This document shows, in pieces, positions 24,064 through 33,005 of a stretch of 64,000 nucleotides of DNA (positions are counted from its first letter, which is position 1; the number at the start of each line of letters is the position of its first letter). A program made the translations under genes and the position numbers. This DNA comes from Rurimicrobium sp040387755 (lineage in GTDB: Bacteria; Bacteroidota; Bacteroidia; Chitinophagales; Chitinophagaceae), in contig JAZKDB010000002.1 in NCBI GenBank assembly GCA_040387755.1, positions 310,001 to 374,000 on the forward strand. The letters run 5' to 3'. Below the pieces are notes generated by a model that was not told the origin of the DNA, did not search any database, and was given only the letters and a program-made list of their open reading frames with translations.

Positions 24064-24525
24064 ATGGAAATAATTGAAATAAAATTTGATGACTTTAGCA
24101 TAACGACGGACAAATTAAAAATGGATGTCGTTGCCATTCACGACTTCCTTTCAAAACACTCGGGCTGGAGTGACAATATTCCTTTTGATAGAGTAAAGAC
24201 CTCTATAGATAATTCTTTAAACTTCGGATTATTTCACCACGACAGGCAAATTGGCTTTGCAAGGATAATATCCGATTTTTCTACTATTGCCTATCTGGGT
24301 GACATCTATATTTTGGACAATTATCGCGGGCAGGGTCTGTCAAAAAAACTAATGGACACTGTAATGGCACACCCGAACTTACAAGGATTGAGGCGTTGGA
24401 TTTTATTGACTTCGACAGCAGATTGGCTTTACGAAAAGTATGGTTTTACCAAATTACCCAAACCCGAAGTGTATATGGAGCTGTTTAATCCTAATGTTTA
24501 TAAATCAGAGAATACAATAACATAA
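24064..24525 (+). CDS. GNAT acetyltransferase
   Basis: This 153-residue protein has the standard GNAT core: IGFARIISDFSTIAYLGDIYIL (strand pair), then the acetyl-CoA loop NYRGQGLSKKLMDTV (about 93-107) with the R/Q-x-x-G-x-G/A signature, and a C-terminal DWLYEKYGFTKLPKPEVYME strand pair. It is a stand-alone small acetyltransferase similar to those often annotated as YjaB or Eis-like. The substrate is unknown. It is driven by the repeat-borne promoter just upstream and looks monocistronic. Confidence 0.9.
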   Translation: MEIIEIKFDDFSITTDKLKMDVVAIHDFLSKHSGWSDNIPFDRVKTSIDNSLNFGLFHHDRQIGFARIISDFSTIAYLGDIYILDNYRGQGLSKKLMDTVMAHPNLQGLRRWILLTSTADWLYEKYGFTKLPKPEVYMELFNPNVYKSENTIT

Positions 24526-25098
24526 CAATAAACCCATAAAATCGCTTTGGCTGTAGGCATGCAAGGGTGATGCTATCAAAGGTTTGTGTACAAGCCTGAA
24601 TGGACAAAATGGGCAAGCTGATGAACGAGTATCCAGAAGTTGAGGTTTACGGCTATCACAATATCAAGGAATTCTGGCTATATGAAAATTAATTATTTTA
24701 AAACTATTCTGTTAGCGGTTGATACTTGCACACTAATCATACTTAAGTGCAGGATAATACAATAAACGGTGCCATAAAGCAATCTGTCTGATATAATTTG
24801 CTTATTGGCAAATCCAAAAACTGCCCAATCGTCTCGAAGAGGTTAATGATTATTTTGTCGGAAACCATCTATTACCAAGTATTTGTTCCATTTTACGTAA
24901 GAAGTGCTAAAGCCTTCTTCTGCATCAATAATTTTATCATTGCTCTTTGTGTATATGCTATTGCTAGGTGCATAAAGATTCTCCTTTACATTAATCATCA
25001 AGCCAGAGCAGGACTTCAAAGTACATACTTCATTTACTGTCAGAGGCTAGGAGGCTAAAGGGGACAAAATCATACTCCATTAATTCAAAAACTTAACA
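24526..25098. other. 573-base gap with gene fragments
   Basis: A 30-codon frame (24600-24692, including EYPEVEVYGYHNIKEFW) has no recognisable start context and looks like the end of a decayed gene. From 24733 a degraded copy of the 3' end of the downstream DinB-like gene appears. An 86-codon frame at 24798-25058 has poor composition and I do not accept it. No intact gene is present. Confidence 0.45.
24733..24825 (-). pseudogene. Truncated, decayed copy of a DinB-like gene 3' end
   Basis: The plus-strand text TTAAGTGCAGGATAAT and GCCATAA...GCAATCTG, read on the minus strand, aligns with the last ~27 codons of the intact DinB-like gene at 26720-27214 (same end ILxYPALKYD-type codons, now with indels). 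It stops abruptly upstream of the match. The two copies lie on either side of the T9SS delta-60 gene. Confidence 0.6.
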
Positions 25099-26652
25099 AT
25101 GAACAATATCTTTTTCTTCGTCAGAACGGCCTTTATTTCAGGTATCTGCTTTATATCTTCCTATATGTCTCAGGCTCAAAGCGGCTCATTAGATATCAGT
25201 TTTGGTACGGGAGGAATGGTGAGCACCCTTATTCAGTCCAGCGCATGGGCATCTTCACTGGCCATTCAGGCTGATGGGAAATTAGTGACAGTAGGAGCCA
25301 GTGAAAATGGAACAAGTATCAATTTTGCTGTAGCACGCTATAATCAAGATGGCAGTCTGGATAACAGCTTTGATTCTGATGGCTTAGTTACTACAGCTAT
25401 TGGAGCCGGATTATCCGCTAGTGCTCACTCAGTAGCGATCCAGTCCGATGGAAAAATTGTAGTGGCAGGAACGAGTCACAATGGCACTTATAAAACCTTC
25501 ACTCTGGTACGATACAATACTGACGGGAGTCCGGATCATAGTTTTAACAGCACAGGAATTGTTATTACAGCAATTGGATTAAAAGATTCAGAAATCTATG
25601 CTGTGGCTATTCAGAGCGATGGTAAAATTGTAGTTGCCGGCATCAGTCGTTTCATAAAGAATCAGTTTACGTTAGCACGTTATAATATAGATGGTAGTCT
25701 CGATAATAGTTTTGATACAGATGGCATAGCTACTACCTCTGAGGGTATTGGCAATGGAGTACTCAACGTAAAATCTTTGGTATTACAAACTGATGGAAAA
25801 ATAGTGGTAGGAGGAACTTGTTTTAGCAGTAGTGTGAGCTATCCTAATTTTGTAGTGCTGCGATACAATAGCATTGGAAGCCTTGACAGCAGTTTTGATG
25901 CAGACGGAATAGCCTTTACCAAAGTAGGGGATGTTAATGATCAACTATCTTCTTTGGCGATACAAAGTGATGGAAAGATTTTACTGGCAGGATATACAAA
26001 CGAAGGTGTACAAAAAATTGCACTTGTCCGCTATCATTCAGTTGGTGGTCTGGACAGCAGTTTTAATGATGATGGTATAGTTACCACAGCAATAGAATTT
26101 AAAAATGCTTCTTCCCATGCGATGGCTCTACAAGCTGATGGAAAAATTATAGTCGCAGGAAAAAGTGCAGGTGGCTTTACAATAATGCGTTATAATATTA
26201 ATGGAAATCCTGATAGCAGCTTTGATGCAGATGGAATAGTGACTACACAGATTAAGAGTAATTTGGATCATGCAAAAGCAGTGGTCATACAAAGTGATGG
26301 AAAAATTGTAGCAGCAGGTTATTGTATGCCAACTTTCGGCTACAGCTCTTTTGCCCTTGCCCGCTACAACACAGAGCCAACGAAAGTCAGTACTGCAAAT
26401 AAAAAAGGTATAGAAATCAATATTTACCCCAACCCTTTTGCTGGAATGACCACTTTATATGCCGGAGAGCCTCTATATAATGCTACACTCACTATACATA
26501 ACTGTTATGGACAGGTGCTCAGAAAGATAGAGCATATCTCGGGGCAGGCAATTGTTGTCAAGAGGGATGATTTGCCTTCCGGTATGTATATCCTACGGCT
26601 TTCGCAAGACAGTAATATTATTACGACCAACAAATTGGTAATTATTGATTGA
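25099..26652 (+). CDS. T9SS-secreted delta-60 repeat protein
   Basis: This 517-residue protein has a signal peptide (about 1-27) and then seven delta-60 repeats, each with a DGKIVVAG-type strand and an ARYNxDGSLDxSFDxDG turn, which likely form a beta-propeller. It ends with a type A T9SS sorting domain (about 433-517: INIYPNPFAGM, then LPSGMYILRL, ending in KLVIID). It should be exported across the outer membrane and anchored or released by the type IX system. No secretion-system core gene is in the window. The ligand is unknown. Partial duplicates of a DinB-like gene flank it. Confidence 0.9.
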   Translation: MNNIFFFVRTAFISGICFISSYMSQAQSGSLDISFGTGGMVSTLIQSSAWASSLAIQADGKLVTVGASENGTSINFAVARYNQDGSLDNSFDSDGLVTTAIGAGLSASAHSVAIQSDGKIVVAGTSHNGTYKTFTLVRYNTDGSPDHSFNSTGIVITAIGLKDSEIYAVAIQSDGKIVVAGISRFIKNQFTLARYNIDGSLDNSFDTDGIATTSEGIGNGVLNVKSLVLQTDGKIVVGGTCFSSSVSYPNFVVLRYNSIGSLDSSFDADGIAFTKVGDVNDQLSSLAIQSDGKILLAGYTNEGVQKIALVRYHSVGGLDSSFNDDGIVTTAIEFKNASSHAMALQADGKIIVAGKSAGGFTIMRYNINGNPDSSFDADGIVTTQIKSNLDHAKAVVIQSDGKIVAAGYCMPTFGYSSFALARYNTEPTKVSTANKKGIEINIYPNPFAGMTTLYAGEPLYNATLTIHNCYGQVLRKIEHISGQAIVVKRDDLPSGMYILRLSQDSNIITTNKLVIID

Positions 26653-26719
26653 CCTTAAATTCAAAAATTCGCACTTTTTTGCTCAATACAATGTTGCATA
26701 ATAAAAGCTGGCTATACAC

Positions 26720-27214
26720 TTAATCATATTTAAGTGCAGGATAATCAAGCAATCTGCGCCATAATGCAATCTGACCAATACAATTGGCTTCACGGTAAAT
26801 GGTAAATGACGCTATATCAAAAAGACTCATCTTCATGCCGCCCATTTCCTGCAGCTCATCCAATTGTTCATCGTTTACATCAATATAAGCCTGACGTGTA
26901 ACAGGGCTCACCGCCACCCAATCATCTCTGAATTGTTGCAATGAAGGATAGATAAGGCCATCCTGAATTCCTTTTCCATCTTTAAACAATTCGTGAGCCT
27001 GCTGATGTATATCTAATCCTGCATCATTAGCTACCCAGTATCGGGATTCAACAAGACTGCCCGCCAGCCATGCCACATGATTTGCTTTCGTTCCTAAACG
27101 ATTGTGTGCATCTTTATCAGAAATATCGTCTAATGCTTTTAGGAAAAACATACTGTGCATATCATACAATGCGAGCAATGATTGCATTCGACTACTCTTG
27201 GTTTGTGATGCCAT
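26720..27214 (-). CDS. DinB-like four-helix protein
   Basis: The protein is 164 residues from the chosen ATG at 27214 (MASQTKSSRM); the longer frame from 27259 starts in non-conserved sequence. It has the DinB-bundle motifs ANHVAWLAGSLVESRYW and TIYREANCIGQIALWRRLL. The second motif lacks the usual metal-binding His (REANCIGQI where H is normal), so metal binding may be lost. It is on the minus strand after a 62-residue coiled-coil gene, perhaps in one transcript. A degraded copy of its 3' end lies at 24733. Confidence 0.8.
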   Translation of the reverse strand: MASQTKSSRMQSLLALYDMHSMFFLKALDDISDKDAHNRLGTKANHVAWLAGSLVESRYWVANDAGLDIHQQAHELFKDGKGIQDGLIYPSLQQFRDDWVAVSPVTRQAYIDVNDEQLDELQEMGGMKMSLFDIASFTIYREANCIGQIALWRRLLDYPALKYD

Positions 27215-27261
27215 ATCAATTGTTTTTGAATTAAAAATTTGAAAATGATTGATAAACAACC

Positions 27262-27450
27262 CTACTCTACTTTCTGATTATTCTGCTCAATATTCCGCAC
27301 AATAATGCCCAGTTTCTCGCTCAGATTGATGACATCCAGCTTATGTTCTGCAAGGCGCGCGGTATTCTTATCCAGCTCATCTACCTTGAGTGCCAGTATC
27401 TGTACAGACTGTGTGAGTTCGTAAATAGCTTCAAGAAGTAACTTTTCCAT
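27262..27450 (-). CDS. Short coiled-coil protein
   Basis: This 62-residue protein (MEKLLLEAIYELTQSVQILA and onward) has heptad spacing of Leu, Ile and Val along nearly its full length, predicting a coiled coil. There is no membrane segment. It ends 48 bases before the DinB-like start on the same strand, suggesting co-transcription. The family is unknown. The frame is short, so it could still be spurious. Confidence 0.45.
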   Translation of the reverse strand: MEKLLLEAIYELTQSVQILALKVDELDKNTARLAEHKLDVINLSEKLGIIVRNIEQNNQKVE

Positions 27451-27570
27451 AATACCCGGTTTTATTGGTGTAAGTTATCAAAAAAGGAGCGCCCTCTGAT
27501 TACACGATATCAATTTTAAGTTATAGAATTATTACCAAAACAATTGCCGGTGCTTATAAAAAAACATAGC

Positions 27571-27578
27571 TACATTTG
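27571..27578 (+). promoter_or_regulatory. -7 box of the AraC-family gene
   Basis: TACATTTG matches the TAnnTTTG consensus 22 bases before the ATG at 27600. A TTG at 27544-27546 lies 24 bases upstream, one base beyond the usual spacing. Confidence 0.55.
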
Positions 27579-27599
27579 AATTTTGCAAACAAATAAATA

Positions 27600-28532
27600 A
27601 TGGCCGGGATAGTTTCGCTACAGGATTTCTACAGAGATATGGGCTTTAATGACCATAATGAACTCAATACCATATTACCCGAAGGCATCAATAAAGACAT
27701 GGGGCATTTTAATGTCTTTAATACTGCCACAGTGCGTAAGAAGGTAAAGGAGACCAAAACAATGCCCTACAACAGGCGGACTTATTATAAAATCAGCTTG
27801 ATAAAAGGGCGTAACCGCGCAGAGTATGCCGATAAAATAATTGATATACAAGAACAAGCCTTGTTGTTTGCTTCGCCCAAAGTGCCTTACAATTATGTAC
27901 CGCAAGATGAGCAGCAATCCGGCTATTTCTGCATCTTTACACAGGATTTTTTGCCAGCATCTCATAGCGGTCTGGCATTGGACAAGCTACCTATCTTCAA
28001 AGCAGGTGGCTATCCTGTTTTTCAACTGACGGCACTACAGGTGAAGGAATTGGAAGCTCTTTATGACAAGATGTTTCGGGAAATGGCCTCAGATTATGTA
28101 TATAAATATGACTTACTGCGCAATTATGTACTGGAGTTGATTCATTATGGCCAAAAACTGCAACCTGATATTACGATGTATTCTGCACACAATGCCACTA
28201 CCCGTGTGGTCGCTTTGTTTGTAGAGCTACTGGAACGACAATTCCCTATTACTTCTACAGCTCAGCAACCAGAATTAAGGAGTGCCAAAGACTACGCAGA
28301 CAGATTGGCTATTCATGTCAATCATCTCAACAAGGTATTGAAAGAGCAAACAGGAAAAACCACTACCGAATTTATTTCAGGCCGTCTGGCACAGGAAGCC
28401 AAAATATTGCTGAAACAAACAGATTGGAACATTTCGGAAGTGGCCTATGCCTTAGGTTTTGAGGAAGTAGCCCATTTCTCCAATTTCTTTAAAAGACAAG
28501 CCGGCATTTCGCCGATGACCTTCCGCTCCTGA
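27600..28532 (+). CDS. AraC-family transcriptional regulator
   Basis: This 310-residue protein has an N-terminal cupin-like sensing region (about 40-170, with ALLFASPKVPYNYVPQDEQ) and a C-terminal AraC DNA-binding domain (about 215-310). The domain contains HVNHLNKVLKEQTGKTTTEF and the conserved second helix-turn-helix DWNISEVAYALGFEEVAHFSNFFKRQAGISP. It sits directly upstream of a short-chain dehydrogenase on the same strand, 90 bases away. Regulators of this kind commonly control the adjacent oxidoreductase gene. The inducer cannot be read from sequence. Confidence 0.92.
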   Translation: MAGIVSLQDFYRDMGFNDHNELNTILPEGINKDMGHFNVFNTATVRKKVKETKTMPYNRRTYYKISLIKGRNRAEYADKIIDIQEQALLFASPKVPYNYVPQDEQQSGYFCIFTQDFLPASHSGLALDKLPIFKAGGYPVFQLTALQVKELEALYDKMFREMASDYVYKYDLLRNYVLELIHYGQKLQPDITMYSAHNATTRVVALFVELLERQFPITSTAQQPELRSAKDYADRLAIHVNHLNKVLKEQTGKTTTEFISGRLAQEAKILLKQTDWNISEVAYALGFEEVAHFSNFFKRQAGISPMTFRS

Positions 28533-28622
28533 GCAAATATTTGATTTTCGCAAACAATGGATTGATGAATACAATTCCAAAGATGTAATTTGAACCACCT
28601 TTGCTGTATAAAAAATACAGAC

Positions 28623-29387
28623 ATGAACACAGGAAACAAAATTGCATTGGTAACCGGCGGCAGCCGCGGATTAGGTAAAAACATGGCTATTGCACTGGCC
28701 AAAAAGGGAATTGATGTTGTACTTACTTATAACAGCAATCTTACTGAGGCAGAAAAAGTAGTGAGCGAGATTCAGTCACTCGGGCAAAATGCTGCTGCTT
28801 TTCAGCTGGACGCAGGAAACATCAAATCTTTTGACCAATTTATACAAGAGGTTACGGCTCATCTGAAAGCACAAACAGGAAATACAAATTTTGATTTCCT
28901 GATAAACAATGCAGGTACGGCCTTATACTCTTCTTTTGCCGAAACAACGGAGGAACAGTTTGACACAGCCTTGAACATTCATTATAAAGGCGTTTATTTT
29001 CTTACCCAAAAAGCATTGCCTTTTATCAACGACGGAGGACGCATTATCAATATCTCATCAGGATTGGCACGTTTCTCCTTTCCCGGCTCATCGGCTTATG
29101 GCTCAATGAAAGCTGCTGTAGAATCGCTGACCCGTTATCTGGCCAAAGAATTGGGCTCTAGAAAAATAGCCGCTAATGTAGTAGCCCCTGGTGCTATAGA
29201 AACTGATTTTGGTGGCGGACGTACAAGAGACAATAAAGAAATAAATGCTCAACTGGCCGGACTTACAGCACTGGGCCGCGTAGGATTGCCGGACGATATT
29301 GGTGGTGTAGTTGCATTTTTGTGTACAGAAGATGCCCGTTGGATTAATGGTCAGCGTATAGAAGTAGCAGGCGGATTCTATTTGTAA
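28623..29387 (+). CDS. Short-chain dehydrogenase/reductase
   Basis: This 254-residue classical SDR has the nucleotide-binding motif TGGSRGLG (11-18), NNAG at about 95, the catalytic Ser in INISSGLA and the Tyr/Lys pair in SAYGSMKAA, followed by VAPGAIETDF. The FVGG-like end reads QRIEVAGGFYL. I chose the ATG at 28623 because the longer frame begins in poorly conserved sequence. Such enzymes reduce ketones or oxidise alcohols with NAD(P)H. The AraC gene upstream probably controls it. A hairpin terminator follows. Confidence 0.92.
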   Translation: MNTGNKIALVTGGSRGLGKNMAIALAKKGIDVVLTYNSNLTEAEKVVSEIQSLGQNAAAFQLDAGNIKSFDQFIQEVTAHLKAQTGNTNFDFLINNAGTALYSSFAETTEEQFDTALNIHYKGVYFLTQKALPFINDGGRIINISSGLARFSFPGSSAYGSMKAAVESLTRYLAKELGSRKIAANVVAPGAIETDFGGGRTRDNKEINAQLAGLTALGRVGLPDDIGGVVAFLCTEDARWINGQRIEVAGGFYL

Positions 29388-29435
29388 AACGACCGAGTGC
29401 AGGATAAAAAGGTATAAAATTTAGCCAGAACAAAT

Positions 29436-29482
29436 GCCATCAACAGCTATTGATAGTTATGTTGATGGCCTTTAATTTCTTT
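29436..29482 (+). terminator. Intrinsic terminator after the dehydrogenase
   Basis: A 10-bp perfect stem (GCCATCAACA at 29436-29445, TGTTGATGGC at 29460-29469) is followed by a T-rich tail. Confidence 0.6.
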
Positions 29483-29534
29483 CGTACTTTTACAATGCTT
29501 CAATCCTGACAGACAGCTAAGTACCCAAGAGCTC

Positions 29535-30266
29535 ATGAAAAAGAAAATATTGCACGATTATGTTACTGAGCTCTTTCATTCTATGGAACAAAGCCTATTG
29601 TCTTACAACAAAGACAATGAAGCCGAACAACTGCATCGCCTCAGGGTTAGTATCAAAAAATTAAGAGCCCTGTTTTCTTTTGCCAGCTATGTGTACAACA
29701 GACAATACAAGGCCGCTTTGCTTAAACCCTTATTTAAAGAAGCAGGTATCATCAGAGAACTCCAGATCAACAAACAGATACTTAAAGCGTTCCCGCATCC
29801 GCCACAAAGATTGATTAGCGAATTAGAGCATAAAGAAAATATACTGAGACAACAGTTTGTGCAAAATGAACTATTGCATCTGGAAATGGTCAATCAAACG
29901 CACAAAATGGTTGATTTTCCCAAAACATTGCCCTCGAAGAAAATAGTGAAGCGATATTTTGAAAAAGAACAGGAAAGGGCAAACAAAGAACTCAAAAACA
30001 GAGATAAAGAAAGCCTGCACCAATACAGAATGAGCCTCAAAAAAATCATGTATATCTATGATGCTTTGCCCGAAACGCTACAGCAGAAGATTAAAATTGA
30101 CAAAGTGGCTATTGACAGGCAGCAGGAAGATTTGGGAGACTGGCATGACACCTTTGCAGCTATTCATTTTTTATCACTGCAATCGCTGCCCAAAAAATCG
30201 GCCGACTCGCTTTTAAAACTGAAAGAAACAGAAGAAAAACAATTTCTGAATTTTTTCAAGGACTGA
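29535..30266 (+). CDS. CHAD-domain protein
   Basis: This 243-residue, strongly basic helical protein has the two half-domains of CHAD. The first has EAEQLHRLRVSIKKLRALFSF (about 35-55), with conserved His, Arg and Lys. The second has ESLHQYRMSLKKIMYIYDAL (about 160-179). CHAD folds bind inorganic polyphosphate through their positive surface. No ppk, ppx or CYTH gene is adjacent, so a polyphosphate-linked role is inferred from the fold. No signal peptide. Confidence 0.88.
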   Translation: MKKKILHDYVTELFHSMEQSLLSYNKDNEAEQLHRLRVSIKKLRALFSFASYVYNRQYKAALLKPLFKEAGIIRELQINKQILKAFPHPPQRLISELEHKENILRQQFVQNELLHLEMVNQTHKMVDFPKTLPSKKIVKRYFEKEQERANKELKNRDKESLHQYRMSLKKIMYIYDALPETLQQKIKIDKVAIDRQQEDLGDWHDTFAAIHFLSLQSLPKKSADSLLKLKETEEKQFLNFFKD

Positions 30267-30333
30267 ATTTGGAGTAAATAGAATAATATTGGGATAAAGA
30301 ATTATTCTCCCGTTTTTACAAACAGTCCAGACT

Positions 30334-31458
30334 TTGAATCAAGAAATCGCTCAAAAATATTATGGACTGGACCACCTGCGTGCCCTGGCCATTTTTTCTG
30401 TATTTCTGTTTCACTATTTTATACTGAGTGGAGGAAAGCCGGAATGGTTGCCCGACTTTGCAAAATTTGGTTGGACTGGCGTTGATTTATTCTTTGTGCT
30501 CAGCGGATTTCTGATTTCTTCTCAACTGTTTGAACAAATCAATCAGGAGCAAAAAATTTCCTTCAGCACATTTTTCCTAAAGCGCTTTTTCAGAATTGTA
30601 CCTGCCTTCCTGTTTACTTTGGGACTCTACTTTTGTTTCCCGGTGTTCCGCGAAAAAGAAAGCCTGCCTCCTCTTTGGAAGTTTCTGACCTTTACGCAGA
30701 ACTTTAGTTTGAATTTGAGAAATTCAGGAACCTTCTCTCATGCATGGTCGCTTTGTGTTGAAGAACATTTCTATCTGGTACTTCCACTACTTTTAATTGT
30801 TTTGCAAAGAAGCAATGGAATAAAAAAATCCTTTTGGTTGGTGCTCCTTTTGTTTTCATTGGGATTTTCAGCAAGGATTTTCAGCTACAATCATTTTTAT
30901 CTTCCCGATATTGATTCTGAAAATGCAGGAGTGCATTGGTATCAATACATTTACTACCCTACTTATAATCGTTTGGATGGATTGCTGGTTGGTGTATCCA
31001 TCGCTGCAATGGTAAAATTCAGGCCAATATTTTGGAGTAAAATATCTGATTATGGTCATGTCTTCCTTATTGTGGGTTTAGGAATCCTGACCGGAGCATA
31101 TTATTTATGTTATGAGCAACAAACATTTAATGCTTCCGTTTTCGGATTTCCTTTAATAGCAGTTGGATATGGATGTATGCTAATGGGCGCTATTAGTCCG
31201 GGAAGTTTTCTCTACAAATGGAATTCGACACTAAGCAGTTTGATTGCCAGTCTTTCTTATGCAATTTACCTGACTCATAAAGGGATAATCCATATGACTC
31301 ATCAATTCTTGAGCAATTACAATCTAAACGACAATTTATTGCTCCTTATTTGCATCGCAACTTGTCTGGCAGCAGCTATTTTACTGCATTTCAGTATTGA
31401 AAAACCATTTATGCTGTTGAGAAAAAAAGCTTTGCAACAGCTTAAATCAGAAAATTAA
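30334..31458 (+). CDS. Acyltransferase family 3 membrane protein
   Basis: This 374-residue integral membrane protein has about ten predicted helices. The family signatures are YGLDHLRALAIFSVFLFHYF (with the catalytic His) near residues 10-29 and FGWTGVDLFFVLSGFLIS near 48-65. Members O-acetylate sugars in peptidoglycan, exopolysaccharide or lipopolysaccharide. The start is a TTG at 30334; there is no ATG before the first motif. No polysaccharide cluster is nearby, so the substrate is open. It does not have the extra SGNH esterase domain found in OatA. Confidence 0.9.
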   Translation: MNQEIAQKYYGLDHLRALAIFSVFLFHYFILSGGKPEWLPDFAKFGWTGVDLFFVLSGFLISSQLFEQINQEQKISFSTFFLKRFFRIVPAFLFTLGLYFCFPVFREKESLPPLWKFLTFTQNFSLNLRNSGTFSHAWSLCVEEHFYLVLPLLLIVLQRSNGIKKSFWLVLLLFSLGFSARIFSYNHFYLPDIDSENAGVHWYQYIYYPTYNRLDGLLVGVSIAAMVKFRPIFWSKISDYGHVFLIVGLGILTGAYYLCYEQQTFNASVFGFPLIAVGYGCMLMGAISPGSFLYKWNSTLSSLIASLSYAIYLTHKGIIHMTHQFLSNYNLNDNLLLLICIATCLAAAILLHFSIEKPFMLLRKKALQQLKSEN

Positions 31459-31524
31459 AGTCTTAATGAATCCTGAAAATTCAGCACTTCATCAAAATCA
31501 ATTCGGGCAACAAAAGCAAAAAGT

Positions 31525-31532
31525 TACATTTG
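31525..31532 (+). promoter_or_regulatory. -7 box that decides the GNAT start
   Basis: TACATTTG, 26 bases before the ATG at 31559, matches TAnnTTTG. It lies inside the longer open frame that begins at 31466, and so favours the downstream start. No clear -33 element is present. Confidence 0.5.
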
Positions 31533-31558
31533 CATTTCCCTATAAAAAGCACCAAAAA

Positions 31559-32008
31559 ATGTATCAGATTATCAGAACAGATTCCAACAATGCCGACTTC
31601 AGAAGTTTGGTAACAGAACTGGACAAAGACTTAGCCATCAGAGATGGAGCCGAACATGATTTTTTTCATCAGTTTAACCATATAGATGCCATAAAGTATG
31701 TAGTGCTTGCTTACGAAAACGGGCAAGCTGTGGGATGTGGAGCAATCAAGGAATACGAAGCTGATACAATGGAAGTAAAAAGAATGTTTGTACCGCTGGA
31801 GTATAGAGGGAAGGGAATTGCTTCTGTCGTTTTGGGTGAGCTGGAAATCTGGGCAAGAGAATTAGGCTATAAAAAATGTATTTTGGAAACCGGTATAAAA
31901 CAGCCCGAAGCCATCCGTTTATACCAAAAAAATCAATATAGCCTAATCCCAAATTACGGCCAATATGCCGAGGTAGCGAGCAGTGTGTGTTTTGAAAAAT
32001 CCGTTTAA
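31559..32008 (+). CDS. GNAT acetyltransferase
   Basis: The protein is 149 residues from the chosen ATG at 31559 (MYQIIRTDSNNADF). The core runs AVGCGAIKEYEADTMEVKRMFVPLEYRGKGIASVVLGELE, with the acetyl-CoA loop YRGKGIA. It continues with ILETGIKQPEAIRLYQKNQYSLIPNYG. This is the layout of small GNATs related to YhfO-like and aminoglycoside-type enzymes, with no assigned substrate. The upstream -7 box supports the start. It is followed 31 bases later by a VOC-family gene and probably shares a transcript with it. Confidence 0.9.
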   Translation: MYQIIRTDSNNADFRSLVTELDKDLAIRDGAEHDFFHQFNHIDAIKYVVLAYENGQAVGCGAIKEYEADTMEVKRMFVPLEYRGKGIASVVLGELEIWARELGYKKCILETGIKQPEAIRLYQKNQYSLIPNYGQYAEVASSVCFEKSV

Positions 32009-32039
32009 AAAACCATCAACAAAACATAAAAGGGGCTTT

Positions 32040-32417
32040 ATGAATTTAAATCAAATAACGGTTCCGGTAACAAATGTGGAGCGATCGATATCCTTTTATC
32101 AAAAACTAGGATTAAAACTTATTGTAAAATCTTTACCCAACTATGCCCGGTTTGAATGCCCGGACGGAACATCTACTTTTTCATTGCATCAGGCAGATAT
32201 ACTCCCGAAAGGTGATGGAATTTGGATTTATTTTGAATTGCAAAACTTAGACGAATATGTGCAATCATTGATAGAGAAAGGTATTGTATTTGAAGAATTA
32301 CCTAACAATAAAGAATGGCTGTGGAGGGAATCCCGATTAAAAGACCCGGATAACAATCAACTCATTCTGTACTATGCCGGAGAAAACAGGCTTAATCCAC
32401 CTTGGAGGGTAAAATAA
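32040..32417 (+). CDS. VOC (glyoxalase/bleomycin resistance) superfamily protein
   Basis: This 125-residue protein has two beta-alpha-beta-beta-beta units: MNLNQITVPVTNVERSISFYQKLG at the start and ESRLKDPDNNQLILYYAGENR near the end, typical of VOC domains. The segments after SISFYQ and around FSLHQAD would supply the metal or ligand site. I start at the ATG at 32040, at the beginning of the first strand. The substrate is unknown; candidates include small aldehydes, antibiotics and thiol adducts. It appears to be in a transcript with the upstream GNAT. Confidence 0.88.
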   Translation: MNLNQITVPVTNVERSISFYQKLGLKLIVKSLPNYARFECPDGTSTFSLHQADILPKGDGIWIYFELQNLDEYVQSLIEKGIVFEELPNNKEWLWRESRLKDPDNNQLILYYAGENRLNPPWRVK

Positions 32418-32463
32418 CTCTTGCTTCCATTACATCCAGAGAATAGAAAAAGCCAAATACAGC

Positions 32464-32991
32464 ATGAACCAACACAAAGCAGAAGAATTCTATCTTTTTG
32501 ATCAAGACCTTATACTGGCTCAACAATTGATTTATGAGCCTTGTAATTTTACAAGTTCTTCAATAAAGCCCGAAACAGAAAGTCAGGAATACAAGGCTTG
32601 TTCTTTTTCCTTAAATGGAAAGAAAATCATTTACAGGGCATCAAAAATAACCCCGACAAAAACCGGACAGTTTGTAACAATATGGAAAAGGGATGATACA
32701 GGAGTAACAGCGCCCTATAACGAAAAAGACGATTTTGATTTCCTTATTATAAGTTGCAGAAAAGACAATGGTCTGGGGCAATTCATTTTCCCGAAATCTG
32801 CTTTAGTAAAGCAAGGAATTATTACATCTCAACAAAGAAGTGGTAAAAGAGGCGTCCGTGTTTATCCACCATGGGATACAACAAGCAGTAAACAGGCGTT
32901 GGGAACACAAAAATGGCAAATTAATTACTTCGTCAACATTCTACCTGACAATATAAACATGGTTGAAAACGTAAAAAATCTGCTGAAGTAA
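32464..32991 (+). CDS. MepB-family protein
   Basis: This 175-residue soluble protein matches the MepB family: YKACSFSLNGKKIIYRASKITPTKTGQFVTIWKR, then FDFLIISCRKDNGLGQFIFPKSAL and GIITSQQRSGKRGVRVYPPWD. MepB was named from the staphylococcal mepRAB efflux locus, but its activity is not known. No efflux pump gene is adjacent here. It follows the GNAT and VOC genes on the same strand, forming a run of small, probably acquired, single-domain genes. Confidence 0.85.
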   Translation: MNQHKAEEFYLFDQDLILAQQLIYEPCNFTSSSIKPETESQEYKACSFSLNGKKIIYRASKITPTKTGQFVTIWKRDDTGVTAPYNEKDDFDFLIISCRKDNGLGQFIFPKSALVKQGIITSQQRSGKRGVRVYPPWDTTSSKQALGTQKWQINYFVNILPDNINMVENVKNLLK

Positions 32992-33005
32992 AAATTCTCT
33001 TAGTC

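Noticed and set aside
24798..25058. 86-codon reading frame as a gene
   Set aside because: Cys/Ile/Tyr-rich composition typical of non-coding A+T-rich DNA, no promoter box, and it begins within the DinB-like remnant.
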